Shown here piece by piece: positions 16,952 to 25,559 of a stretch of 64,000 nt of DNA. The stretch covers positions 1-64,000 of the forward strand of contig DASYAZ010000141.1 in NCBI GenBank assembly GCA_036501085.1, written 5' to 3'. The DNA comes from GCA-003244245 sp036501085. GTDB lineage: Bacteria; Actinomycetota; Actinomycetes; Mycobacteriales; Pseudonocardiaceae. The position numbers and the translations under genes were made by a program. The notes beneath the pieces are model-generated. The model was not told the origin of the DNA. It worked only from the letters and a program-made list of their open reading frames with translations, and did not search any database. Position 1 is the first letter of the stretch. The number at the start of each line of letters is the position of its first letter.

Positions 16952-17800
16952 CTAGGAGGGCAGCTCCAGCGTGCAGCAGCGCGGACCACCACCGGCGAGG
17001 CGGAGTTCGGAGACGTCGACGAACACCGGTTCGAACCCGCGGGCGGCCAGCGCGCGCCCCAGGTCCACCGCCTCGGCTGGGAGCACCACCGATCGCCCAT
17101 CGGAGACACCGTTGAGGCCCAGGCACGCCGCGTCCGTCGCGCCGGCGATCACTGCGTCGGGGAACATCCGCGCCAGCACTCGTCGGGAGCCCGGCGAGAA
17201 CGCCGCCGGATAGTAGGCGATCAGGGGGGTGGACGCCGAGTCGTCCAGCACCAGCAGGCAGGTGTCCAGGTGGTAGTAGCACGGGTCGATCAACTGTAGC
17301 GAGATCACCGGCACCCCGAGGGTCTCCTGCGCCTCGGTGTGCGCCGCCGGCTCGGTGCGGAACCCGGTGCCGGCCAGCAGTACCGATCCCGTCCAGATCA
17401 GGTCTCCAGCGCCTTCGTTGACCGCGCTGGGCATCACCATCTCGGGCACACCGTGAGCGAGGAACCAGCGCCGGTAATGCTCCGCCTCCGCAGCGCGCTC
17501 CCGGTTGCGGAACCGGGCTCCCAGTACCGCACCCTCGACCACGGTGGCGGCATTGGCGGCAAACACCATGTCCGGCAGGCCAGGCTCGGGCTCGATCAAC
17601 TCCACGGAGTGCCCGAGGGCGCGGTAGGTCTCGACCAGCGCCGTCCACTGCGCCATCGCCCGCGCGGTGTCCACCGGCCGGCGGGGATCCATCCAGGGGT
17701 TGATCGTGTAGCACACCGTGAAGTACTGCGGGGGGCACATCAGGTACCGGCGCGCGGTGCCGATCCGTAGCAGGCAGGCTGAGCGCAGCGCGGACGACAT
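16952..17800 (-). CDS. ddaH: Dimethylarginine dimethylaminohydrolase-like amidinohydrolase
   Basis: A 282-aa member of the amidinotransferase/arginine-deiminase fold group, predicted to hydrolyse N-methylated arginines to citrulline and methylamine. Visible motifs are PPQYFTVCYTINPWMDP at the N-terminus, LPDMVFAANAATV, EGAGDLIWTG, the His-bearing YYHLDTCLLVLDD, and the catalytic Cys near the end (GGPRCCTLELPS). ATG at 17800 (MSSALRSACLL) is preferred; an ATG 36 bases upstream would extend into the operator. It is divergent from an Lrp-type regulator that probably controls it. A related arginine-handling activity is possible. Confidence 0.85.
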   Translation of the reverse strand: MSSALRSACLLRIGTARRYLMCPPQYFTVCYTINPWMDPRRPVDTARAMAQWTALVETYRALGHSVELIEPEPGLPDMVFAANAATVVEGAVLGARFRNRERAAEAEHYRRWFLAHGVPEMVMPSAVNEGAGDLIWTGSVLLAGTGFRTEPAAHTEAQETLGVPVISLQLIDPCYYHLDTCLLVLDDSASTPLIAYYPAAFSPGSRRVLARMFPDAVIAGATDAACLGLNGVSDGRSVVLPAEAVDLGRALAARGFEPVFVDVSELRLAGGGPRCCTLELPS

Positions 17801-17828
17801 GATTCGATGATATGGAGTACAGATACGT

Positions 17829-17856
17829 TGTTTCAATGTGATCTGTCACTGAAACA
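17829..17856. promoter_or_regulatory. Palindromic operator between ddaH and the Lrp gene
   Basis: TGTTTCA (17829-17835) is mirrored by TGAAACA (17850-17856). Inside it a second pair, GTGA (17838-17841) / TCAC (17846-17849), surrounds TCTG. The site sits 9-18 bases before the regulator start and 29 bases before ddaH, as expected for an Lrp-type operator acting on both genes. Confidence 0.6.
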
Positions 17857-17864
17857 TCGGCATA

Positions 17865-18341
17865 ATGTTGCGCATGGATCAGCTAGACCATCAGATCGTT
17901 GCACAGCTGGTAGCTGATGCCCGGCGCAGCTACGCGGAGATCGGCAGCGCCGTCGGGCTCTCCGCTCCCGCGGTCAAGCGGCGGGTCGACAAGTTGCTCG
18001 AGTCGGGTGCGCTGCGGGGCTTCACCGCCGTGGTCGATCCCAGCGCGTTCGGTTGGGGCACTGAGGCCTTCGTCGAGGTGCGGTGCCGGGGCAACGTGTC
18101 ACCGACCCGGATCCGGACCGGGCTGGAACCGCTGCCCGAGGTGGTAGCCGCCTATACGGTCTCCGGTGCGGCGGACGCGATCGTGCACCTGCGTGCCGGG
18201 GGCATCGCGCACCTGGAGACCGCCCTGGAACGGCTCCGCGCAGTGGAGTTCGTCGACCGGACCGTGTCCACCATCGTGCTCTCCACCCTGGTCGTGAGTG
18301 GCATTGGGTGTGGGAACACTGTTACACACTCACGAGTATGA
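17865..18341 (+). CDS. Lrp/AsnC-family transcriptional regulator
   Basis: A 158-aa regulator. The N-terminal helix-turn-helix is plain: QLDHQIVAQLVADARRSYAE, then IGSAVGLSAPAVKRRVDKLL. The C-terminal RAM/ligand domain follows (AFVEVRCRGNVSPTRIRTGL, then VVAAYTVSGAADAIVHLRAG). Such proteins sense amino acids, and divergence from ddaH suggests arginine-related control. Either ATG 17865 or ATG 17874 (MDQLDHQ) can start it, and the second is closer to family length. Its TGA overlaps the next gene's ATG (ATGA), so it is coupled to the enoyl-CoA hydratase. Confidence 0.92.
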   Translation: MLRMDQLDHQIVAQLVADARRSYAEIGSAVGLSAPAVKRRVDKLLESGALRGFTAVVDPSAFGWGTEAFVEVRCRGNVSPTRIRTGLEPLPEVVAAYTVSGAADAIVHLRAGGIAHLETALERLRAVEFVDRTVSTIVLSTLVVSGIGCGNTVTHSRV

Positions 18342-19120
18342 AGGTGCACATCGAGCGCCGGGGCGGGGTGGCGGTGCTGACGGTTGCCGACCCGGCCCGC
18401 CGGAACGCGTTGAGCGTGGAACTGTCCGAGCTGCTGGCGCGGGCCGTCGAGGCCTGCGACGCCGACGAGTCGGTGCACGCCATGGTGATCACCGGCGCTC
18501 CCCCGGCGTTCTGCGCCGGGGGGGATCTCAAGGCGCTCGCTGCCGCCGGGGAGTCCGGATCAGAGGGCGAGCTGCAACGCATCTACGCCGGCTTCCTGGC
18601 CGTCGCGCAGGCCACGGTGCCCACGATCGCGGCCGTCAACGGACCTGCGGTGGGTGCCGGGCTCAACCTGGCGTTGGCCTGCGACGTGCGCCTGGCCGGC
18701 CCGGGAGCGATGTTCGACGCGCGTTTCCTGCAGCTGGGCATCCACCCTGGCGGCGGCATGACCTGGCTGGCGCGCCGCGCTCTCGGGCCGCAGACCACCG
18801 CAGCGATGGCCCTGTTCGGGGCGCCGCTGGACGCCGAGGAAGCGGTGCGCACCGGGCTGGCCTACCGCCTGGTCGACGTGGGCGATGCCACCGCCGGCGG
18901 AGATCCCCGCTCCGGCGGCGCGCACCAGGCGGTGGTGGCCGCCGCGGTGGATCTCGCACAGCGGGCCGCGTCGGCTCCTCGCGAGCTCGTCGTGGCCACC
19001 AAGGCCACCCTGCGGGCCACCGCCACCATGCCCGCGCACGCCGACGCGGTGGCCTATGAGACGCCCCCGCAGCTGGCCTCCCTGCGCTCCGAAGCATTCA
19101 CCCGGTCGATCACTCACTGA
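18338..19120 (+). CDS. Enoyl-CoA hydratase/isomerase family protein
   Basis: A 260-aa crotonase-fold enzyme. The oxyanion-hole segments are present: VMVITGAPPAFCAGGDLKAL-like at residues about 47-68 and IAAVNGPAVGAGLNLALACDVRLAG at about 94-118. LGIHPGGGMTWLARRALG holds the position of the second catalytic Glu, which here is Gly (GGG), so the hydratase reaction is uncertain and another crotonase chemistry may apply. ATG overlaps the Lrp stop by 4 bp. Substrate unknown. Confidence 0.85.
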   Translation: MKVHIERRGGVAVLTVADPARRNALSVELSELLARAVEACDADESVHAMVITGAPPAFCAGGDLKALAAAGESGSEGELQRIYAGFLAVAQATVPTIAAVNGPAVGAGLNLALACDVRLAGPGAMFDARFLQLGIHPGGGMTWLARRALGPQTTAAMALFGAPLDAEEAVRTGLAYRLVDVGDATAGGDPRSGGAHQAVVAAAVDLAQRAASAPRELVVATKATLRATATMPAHADAVAYETPPQLASLRSEAFTRSITH

Positions 19121-19132
19121 GGGCGCACGGAG

Positions 19133-19148
19133 GGCGGGTTATCCCGCC
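19133..19148. terminator. Hairpin between convergent genes
   Basis: GGCGGG (19133-19138), TTAT loop, CCCGCC (19143-19148) lies in the 64-bp gap between the enoyl-CoA hydratase and the convergent polyprenyl synthase. It could end transcription from both sides; the stem is short. Confidence 0.4.
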
Positions 19149-19184
19149 GGGCGGGGCTGGTGCCGCAGTACCCGGGGCGGGGGG

Positions 19185-20201
19185 TCAGCCGGTGCGGGCG
19201 GCGAGGTAGCCGGTAACCGACGCCAGCGCGTCGCGAGCGGGGCAGGGCGGCAGCACGGCGAGCTCCGAGCGGGCCGAGTCGGTGTAGGAACGCATGGTGC
19301 GCACCGCCCGGTCCAGCCCGGGTGACTCGCGCAGCAGCCACAGCGCCTCGGCGATCAACGCTTCGTCGGTCAGCGGAGCAGCCAGCAGCGCACGCAAGCG
19401 TTCCACCTGAGGTCCCGATTCGGCCAGCGCGTAGAGCATCGGGAGGGTGAGGACCCCTTCTCGCAGGTCGGTTCCCGGTGTCTTGCCGGACTGGGCAGCC
19501 GGCGAGGCGATATCGATGATGTCATCGGAGATCTGGAAAGCGGTGCCGATCATCTCGCCGAACCGGCGCAGCGGGTCGATGAACTCGGTCGGAGCGCCGG
19601 AGAACATCGCGCCGTAGCGGCCGGCCGTGGCGATCAGCGAGCCGGTTTTCTCCGACACCACCGCCAGGTAGTGCGCCACCGGGTCCGCACCGTCGCGCGG
19701 GCCCAGGGTCTCGCGCATCTGCCCGGTCACCAGCTCGGCGAAGGTGCAGGCGATGATCCGCACCGCGTCCGGCCCGAGGTCGGCGACCAGCCGCGACGCG
19801 TGCGCGAACAGGAAGTCACCGGTGAGGATCGCCACTGTGTTGTCCCAGCGGGCGTTGGCGCTCACCGCCCCGCGCCGCAAGGTCGCCTCGTCCATCACGT
19901 CGTCGTGGTAGAGCGTGGCGAGGTGGACGAGCTCCACGACCGCGGCAGCGCGCACCACGTCCTGGAGCCGTCCCTGGTCGGGACCGAACTGGCCGGCCAG
20001 CAGGGTGAACAGCGGGCGGAACCGCTTGCCTCCGGCGTCAACCAGGTGCAACGACGTCTCGGTGAGGAACCGGAACTCGCTTTGCACCTCCCGGCGCAGC
20101 AACTCCTCCACCTGGGTCAGGCCATACTCCAGCGCAGCGCGCAGCGCCGGGTCGGCCAGCTCCACGCCGGCGACCTGCTCCGAGGTCGATCTGCTCATCA
20201 C
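19185..20201 (-). CDS. Long-chain polyprenyl diphosphate synthase (menaquinone side chain)
   Basis: A 338-aa trans-prenyltransferase that condenses isopentenyl diphosphate onto an allylic primer, most likely to make the menaquinone tail. The first Asp-rich motif is LYHDDVMDEATLRRG (DDxxD with spacing variant) and the second is FQISDDIIDI; GGKRFRPLFTLLAGQ is the upstream binding segment. In mycobacteria the equivalent (GrcC1) also lies near htpX and menJ. The product length cannot be read reliably. The start ATG at 20201 (or the next codon, also Met) is 4 bp from the nuoN stop, so it is probably the last gene of the nuoLMN transcript. Confidence 0.92.
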   Translation of the reverse strand: MMSRSTSEQVAGVELADPALRAALEYGLTQVEELLRREVQSEFRFLTETSLHLVDAGGKRFRPLFTLLAGQFGPDQGRLQDVVRAAAVVELVHLATLYHDDVMDEATLRRGAVSANARWDNTVAILTGDFLFAHASRLVADLGPDAVRIIACTFAELVTGQMRETLGPRDGADPVAHYLAVVSEKTGSLIATAGRYGAMFSGAPTEFIDPLRRFGEMIGTAFQISDDIIDIASPAAQSGKTPGTDLREGVLTLPMLYALAESGPQVERLRALLAAPLTDEALIAEALWLLRESPGLDRAVRTMRSYTDSARSELAVLPPCPARDALASVTGYLAARTG

Positions 20202-20205
20202 CAGA

Positions 20206-21825
20206 TCAGGGGGCGAACGCGCCGAGCGCAGCCCAGTTCAGGGCGAAGGTGGGCACCACCCCGAGCAGCAGGGTGACCACCACGCCGAGGGTGATCGCAG
20301 CCGTGGTGAAGGCCCCGGGCACGCTCACCGTCGGGCCGTCCGCCGCGGGTTCGCTGAAGTACATCAGCACGACCACTCGCAGGTAGAAAAACGCCGCCAC
20401 CGCGCTGGCCACCAGCGCCACCACCACCAGCGGCGCCATCCCATCCGCCAACGCCGCGCTGAACACCGCGAACTTGCCGGTGAAACCACTGGTCAGCGGG
20501 ATACCGGCGAGCGCGAAGAGTAGGAAGGCGAACACCCCGGCGGTCAGCGGGGAACGCTTGGCCAGCCCAGCCCACTGGGACAGGTGGGTCGCCTCCCCGT
20601 CCGCATCACGGACCAGGGTGACCACCCCGAAGGCGGCCAGCGTGGTGAAGCCGTAGGCGAGCAGGTAGAACATCGTGCCGGACAGGCCCGCTTCGGTCAG
20701 CGCGATCGCCCCGACCAGCAGGAAACCGGCGTGCGCCACCGACGAGTAGGCGATCATGCGCTTGATGTCGGTCTGGGTCAGCCCGAGCACCGCCCCGATC
20801 AGCATCGAGACGATCGCCACCCCCCAGAGCAGGGCGCGCCACTCCCATCGGGTCTCCGCGAAGGCGACCGTCAACACCCGCAGGATCGCGCCGAAGGCAG
20901 CCACCTTCGTGCACGACGCCATGAACGCCGTCACCGGTGTCGCGGCACCCTGGTAGACGTCCGGAGTCCAGGTGTGGAACGGCCCGACCGAGCCCTTGAA
21001 CAGCAGCCCGATCACCAGCAGCGCCAGCCCGCCGAACAGCAGCGTGTCCGGACGGTCGGTGCCCACCGACGCCTCGGCGATCCGGGACAGGCTCACCGAA
21101 CCCGCGTACCCGTACAGCAGCGCCACCCCGTAGAGAAAGAACGCCGAGGAGAATGCTCCGAGCAGGAAGTACTTGACCGCCGCCTCCTGGGAGAGCAACC
21201 GGCGCCGGCGGGCCATCCCGCACATCAGGTACAGCGGCAGGCTGAGCACCTCCAGCGCGATGAACATGGTCAGCAGGTCGTTGGCCGCGATGAAGACCAT
21301 CATCCCGCCGAGGGAGAACAGGAACAGCGGGAACACCTCGGTCTGCATGACGGTCGCGGTGCCCGCCGCGCCCTCGACCTGAGCGCGGTCCCGCGCCGTG
21401 CCCGGGCGTACCGCGGCGTCGGCGGTGAACGCACCCCCGGGCTCGACGGAGCGGTCCGCGATGAGCAGTACCGCGCCCAGGCCCAATGCCAGCAGGGTTC
21501 CCCACAGGAACAGGGCTGGACCATCGACGGCGATCGTTCCGGACAGCGTCACCACGGAACTCGCGCCGCGGGAGAACGAGTACGCATGCACGCCCAGCGC
21601 CACTCCCGCCACCCCGAGGGTGAGCAGCGTCAACGCGACCTGCGACCCCCAGCGGGCTGAGCGCGGCACGAACGCCTCCACCAGCACGGACAGGCAGGCC
21701 GCCCCCAGCACGATCAGGATCGGGGCGATCGCCCCGTAGGCGACCGTGGGCGCCTGCACGTCCGGGGCCTGCGCGAGAAGCATCCCCGCGAAGTCACTGA
21801 CGTCACTGACAGCACCGTCGAGCAC
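20206..21825 (-). CDS. nuoN: NADH-quinone oxidoreductase subunit N
   Basis: A 539-aa antiporter-like membrane subunit of respiratory complex I that helps pump protons while electrons pass from NADH to menaquinone. About fourteen hydrophobic segments are visible. The proton-antiporter core has KYFLLGAFSSAFFLYGVALLYG and LLFKGSVGPFHTWTPDVYQG, with the conserved Lys and His. The GTG start lies one base after the nuoM stop. It is the last nuo gene, followed closely by the polyprenyl synthase. Here nuoLMN is separated from the other eleven genes by an 11-kb island. Confidence 0.95.
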   Translation of the reverse strand: MLDGAVSDVSDFAGMLLAQAPDVQAPTVAYGAIAPILIVLGAACLSVLVEAFVPRSARWGSQVALTLLTLGVAGVALGVHAYSFSRGASSVVTLSGTIAVDGPALFLWGTLLALGLGAVLLIADRSVEPGGAFTADAAVRPGTARDRAQVEGAAGTATVMQTEVFPLFLFSLGGMMVFIAANDLLTMFIALEVLSLPLYLMCGMARRRRLLSQEAAVKYFLLGAFSSAFFLYGVALLYGYAGSVSLSRIAEASVGTDRPDTLLFGGLALLVIGLLFKGSVGPFHTWTPDVYQGAATPVTAFMASCTKVAAFGAILRVLTVAFAETRWEWRALLWGVAIVSMLIGAVLGLTQTDIKRMIAYSSVAHAGFLLVGAIALTEAGLSGTMFYLLAYGFTTLAAFGVVTLVRDADGEATHLSQWAGLAKRSPLTAGVFAFLLFALAGIPLTSGFTGKFAVFSAALADGMAPLVVVALVASAVAAFFYLRVVVLMYFSEPAADGPTVSVPGAFTTAAITLGVVVTLLLGVVPTFALNWAALGAFAP

Positions 21826-21826
21826 C

Positions 21827-23428
21827 TCAGTTGCCTCCCTGCCCGGCGACCGGATCGGACAGGCCGACCTCGGTAAGCGTGGCCCCGACCGACGGGTTGA
21901 TCACATTGAGCACCGGCTGCGGGTAGATCCCGAGGAGCAGGATGATCGCCACCAGCGGCGCCAGCACCGCGACCTCCCGGATCGACAGATCCGGGAACCG
22001 GGCCCGGGCACGCTGCGCGACTGCCTCCGGCGCCGTCGCCGTCCCCGGGCCCTCCAGCGTCCCGACCACCGCCGCGCCGCGCACCGGGCCCTGCATGACC
22101 CGCTGGTAGAACCACAGCACGTACAGCGCCGCGAGGATGATGCCCGCGGTGGCGATGACGGTGTACACCGGCTGCCGGGGGAACGAACCGATGAGCACCA
22201 GGAACTCGGAGACGAACGAGTTGGTACCGGGCAGCGCCAGCGACGACAACCCAGCCACCAGCATCGTCCCGGCCAGCAGCGGGGCCAACGCGGCCACGCC
22301 ACCATAGTCACTGATCAGCCGTGATCCGCCGCGAGCCATCAGCATGCCCACCACGATGAACAGCATCCCGGTGGAGATGCCGTGGTTGATCATGTAGAGC
22401 ACCGCACCCGACTGCGCCTGGGTGGAGAAGGCGAACACGCCCAGCCCGATGAAGCCGAAGTGCGCCACCGAGGTGTAGGCCACGAACCGCTTCATGTCCG
22501 ATTGGCCGACGGCCAGCAGCGCGCCGTAGATGACCCCGGCGACGGCGAGCACCAGCACCAGCGGAGCCAGCACCCGCGACGCACTCGGGAACAGTGGCAG
22601 GCAGTACCGGAGGAAGCCGTAGATGCCGACCTTGTCCATCACCCCGACGAGCAGCACGCCCGCACCCACCGGAGCCTCGGCACCGGCGTCGGGCAGCCAG
22701 GTGTGCAACGGCACCAGCGGCGCCTTGATGGCGAACGCGACGAAGAACCCGAGGAACAGCCAGATCTGGGTGCTCTGCGGCACGTTACCGGCGATGCGGA
22801 CCAGGGTGGCCCAGTCGAAGGTGCCCTGACCGAGCTCATGCGAGCTCACCACGAACACGCCGATCACGCTGGCCAGCATGACCAGCCCGCCGAGCAGGGA
22901 GTACAGGAAGAATTTCACTGCCGCGTACTGCCGCCGGGGTCCACCGAAGCGCCCGATCAGGAAGTACATCGGCACCAGCATGACCTCGAAGAACAGGTAG
23001 AACAGGAACACGTCGGTGGCCGCGAACACCCCGACGAGCAGCCCCTGGAGCGCCAGCAGCAAGGAGTAGAAACCCGCGGCGGTGCGGCCTTCGGGAAGCT
23101 TCTCCGCCCAGGAGGATCCCATCACGATCGGCACCAGCACGCAGATCAGCGCGATCATCACCAGCGCGATGCCGTCGACCCCGAGCGCGAAGCGGGTGCC
23201 GAACGCCGGGATCCAGGGAGCGGACAGGATCAGTTGCAGCCGCCCGCCACCCGGCTGGAACGCCGCCCAGGCCAGCGCGGCCAGCACCAGCTCCACCAGC
23301 GCGAACCCCAGCGCAGTGGCCTTGGCGGCAGCAGGCACCGAGCGCATCGGGGCCACCACCGCGCTGCCCACCAGCGGCAGGAGCAGCATCACCAGCAGCA
23401 ACACGCTGCTCGAGGCGGCCGTACTCAT
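21827..23428 (-). CDS. nuoM: NADH-quinone oxidoreductase subunit M
   Basis: A 533-aa proton-pumping membrane subunit of complex I. Typical segments are FLYLFFEVMLVPMYFLIGRFG (with the conserved Glu), KFFLYSLLGGLVMLASV, and FAIKAPLVPLHTWLPDAGAEAP carrying the conserved Lys and His. Length and about fourteen predicted spans fit the family. The ATG overlaps the nuoL TGA by 4 bases, showing translational coupling. Confidence 0.96.
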   Translation of the reverse strand: MSTAASSSVLLLVMLLLPLVGSAVVAPMRSVPAAAKATALGFALVELVLAALAWAAFQPGGGRLQLILSAPWIPAFGTRFALGVDGIALVMIALICVLVPIVMGSSWAEKLPEGRTAAGFYSLLLALQGLLVGVFAATDVFLFYLFFEVMLVPMYFLIGRFGGPRRQYAAVKFFLYSLLGGLVMLASVIGVFVVSSHELGQGTFDWATLVRIAGNVPQSTQIWLFLGFFVAFAIKAPLVPLHTWLPDAGAEAPVGAGVLLVGVMDKVGIYGFLRYCLPLFPSASRVLAPLVLVLAVAGVIYGALLAVGQSDMKRFVAYTSVAHFGFIGLGVFAFSTQAQSGAVLYMINHGISTGMLFIVVGMLMARGGSRLISDYGGVAALAPLLAGTMLVAGLSSLALPGTNSFVSEFLVLIGSFPRQPVYTVIATAGIILAALYVLWFYQRVMQGPVRGAAVVGTLEGPGTATAPEAVAQRARARFPDLSIREVAVLAPLVAIILLLGIYPQPVLNVINPSVGATLTEVGLSDPVAGQGGN

Positions 23429-25359
23429 GAGTAGCTCACCGCCAGCAGCAGCGCGATCACCACGATGGAGCCGCCGAGCATCCCCAGGGCATAGCTACGC
23501 ACGAAGCCGGTCTGCAGCCGCCGTAATCGGCCTGAGGTGCCGCCCAGCAGGGCCGCGGTGCCGTTGACCACCCCGTCGACGCCCTTGTTGTCCACGAACA
23601 CCAGCGCCCGGGTCAACCAGGTACCGGGACGCGCGATGATCAGCTCGTTGATCGAGTTGGCGTACAAGTCGGCCCTGGCCGCAGCTACCGGCAACGAGAC
23701 CCGCTCGGGCCTGCGCACCGGCACCTCGTTACGCCCGATGACCAGCCAGGCGATCAGCACGCCCAGCGCGGAGACCACCAGCGTGAGCCCTGAGACCGCC
23801 ACCGCCGGCAACTCGCCCTCCGCGTGCACCAACGGACCCAGCGAGGGCTCCAACCAGTGCGCCAGCCGATCATCGGAGGCCAGGAAGTAGCCGATCCCCA
23901 GCGAGCCGATCGCCAGCGGGATCATCGGGATCCACATCACCGGCGGGCACTCGTGCGGGTGGTAGCTGTGACCATCGGCGGTGCGCAGGTCGCGCCAGCG
24001 CTCCGGGCCGAAGAACGTCATGAGCATCAGGCGGGTCATGTAGAAGGCGGTGAGCCCGGCCGCCAGCATGGCGATGCCGCCGAAAGTCCAGCCCTGCCAA
24101 CCGCCCGCGCCGAAGGCAGCCTCGATGATCGCGTCCTTGGTGTAGTAACCGGACAGGAACGGGAACCCGATGATCGCTAGATAGCCCGAGGCGACGATGC
24201 CGAAGGTGATCGGCAGGTGCCGGGCGAGCCCGCCCATCCGGCGCATGTCGACCTCGTCGTGCATCGCGTGCATCACCGAGCCCGCACCGAGGAACAGGCC
24301 GGCCTTGAAGAAACCGTGGGCCAGCAGATGCAGGATGCCCAGTGCGTACCCGGCCGGGCCCAGCCCGACCGCGAGGATCATGTACCCGATCTGGCTGACC
24401 GTGGAGTAGGCCAGCACCTTCTTGATGTCGTCGTAGGCGCAGCCGATGATCGACCCGATCAGCAGGGTGATCAGCCCGACCAGTGCCACGACCAGCCGGC
24501 CGTCGGCGCTGAGGGCGTACAACGGGTTGCACCGGGCGATCAGGTACACCCCGGCGGTCACCATCGTCGCGGCATGGATCAGGGCCGAAACCGGGGTCGG
24601 GCCCTCCATCGCGTCGGGCAACCAGGCTTGCAGCGGGAACTGGCCGGATTTTCCGCACGCCCCGAGCAACAGCAGCAGGGTGATCGCCAGCAGGGTCGGG
24701 CTGCTGATCTCGCCGGCCCGGGCGAACACCTCGGAGAACCGCACGGTGCCCAGGGATCGCCAGATCATGAAGATCGCGATAGCCAGGCCGACGTCGCCGA
24801 CCCGGTTCATCAGGAAGGCCTTCTTCGCCGCCGTCGCGGCACTCGGCCGATCCTGGTACCAGCCGATCAGCAGGTAGGAGGCCAGGCCCACGCCTTCCCA
24901 CCCGAGGTAGAGACCCACGAAGTTGTTGGACAGGACGAGCACGAGCATGGCCGCGACGAACAGGTTGAAGTACCCGAAGAACCGCCGCCGCCCCGGGTCA
25001 TGCTCCATGTAGCCGATGGCGTAAAGGTGGATCAGCCCACCGACACCGGTGATGAGCAGCACGAAGGTCAGCGATAGCGGATCCAGCCGCAACCCGTAAT
25101 CGACGTGCAGGCCGCCGACCGCGAACCAGGTACCGACGCTCAGCTCCCGGGTTCGCTCCGCGGCCTCGAAGCCGAGTGACTGGGTGAACAGGGCCCATCC
25201 GTAGACGAAGGCCGCGAGCACGGTCGCGCAACCCAGCAGGTGGCCCCAGGCGTTGGTGCGGCGACCACCGACCAGCAGCACCAGGGCACCGAGGGCCGGC
25301 AACGCGACGAGCAGCCAGGCGTAGTGCGCAGCGCCCTCCGCAGCCAAAACCTCGGTCAT
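23425..25359 (-). CDS. nuoL: NADH-quinone oxidoreductase subunit L
   Basis: A 644-aa membrane subunit with the long lateral helix of complex I. Key segments are LLIGWYQDRPSAATAAKKAF, ACGKSGQFPLQAWLPDAMEG (Lys/His of the pump) and KKVLAYSTVSQIGYM. ATG 25359 has GGAGTG upstream; the open frame extends 26 codons further, but those codons form the leader repeat. In other actinobacteria nuoL directly follows nuoK. Here the preceding gene is about 11 kb away, so nuoLMN must have its own promoter, probably in the repeat at 25365-25465. Confidence 0.96.
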   Translation of the reverse strand: MTEVLAAEGAAHYAWLLVALPALGALVLLVGGRRTNAWGHLLGCATVLAAFVYGWALFTQSLGFEAAERTRELSVGTWFAVGGLHVDYGLRLDPLSLTFVLLITGVGGLIHLYAIGYMEHDPGRRRFFGYFNLFVAAMLVLVLSNNFVGLYLGWEGVGLASYLLIGWYQDRPSAATAAKKAFLMNRVGDVGLAIAIFMIWRSLGTVRFSEVFARAGEISSPTLLAITLLLLLGACGKSGQFPLQAWLPDAMEGPTPVSALIHAATMVTAGVYLIARCNPLYALSADGRLVVALVGLITLLIGSIIGCAYDDIKKVLAYSTVSQIGYMILAVGLGPAGYALGILHLLAHGFFKAGLFLGAGSVMHAMHDEVDMRRMGGLARHLPITFGIVASGYLAIIGFPFLSGYYTKDAIIEAAFGAGGWQGWTFGGIAMLAAGLTAFYMTRLMLMTFFGPERWRDLRTADGHSYHPHECPPVMWIPMIPLAIGSLGIGYFLASDDRLAHWLEPSLGPLVHAEGELPAVAVSGLTLVVSALGVLIAWLVIGRNEVPVRRPERVSLPVAAARADLYANSINELIIARPGTWLTRALVFVDNKGVDGVVNGTAALLGGTSGRLRRLQTGFVRSYALGMLGGSIVVIALLLAVSYS

Positions 25360-25364
25360 GCAGG

Positions 25365-25465
25365 GCACTCCGTTCGTCGGTATCCGCAAGCCGGTTGGGG
25401 TAGCACTCCAGCGCACCGAGGCAGCACCGGCCACCACGCCGTCACCTACCCGTCAGTTTAGGGGG
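25365..25465 (-). repeat. Leader repeat copy A (upstream of nuoL)
   Basis: The 62-nt core (25365-25426) matches 26549-26609 at 55 positions with a one-base gap. Further out, both copies carry CAGTTTAGGG followed by TGGCG. Read on the minus strand this gives CCCTAAACTG, with TAAACT fitting an actinobacterial -10 box. Promoter and untranslated leader of nuoL are therefore duplicated elsewhere. Confidence 0.75.
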
Positions 25466-25559
25466 GTGGCGATAGCAGACCACCACCCCCTAGTCGCACC
25501 GGGTAAGCAGCGTCGGCCGTAGCCGTAGTCCAGGGTGGTCTGGGCCCGTGGAAACGTCA

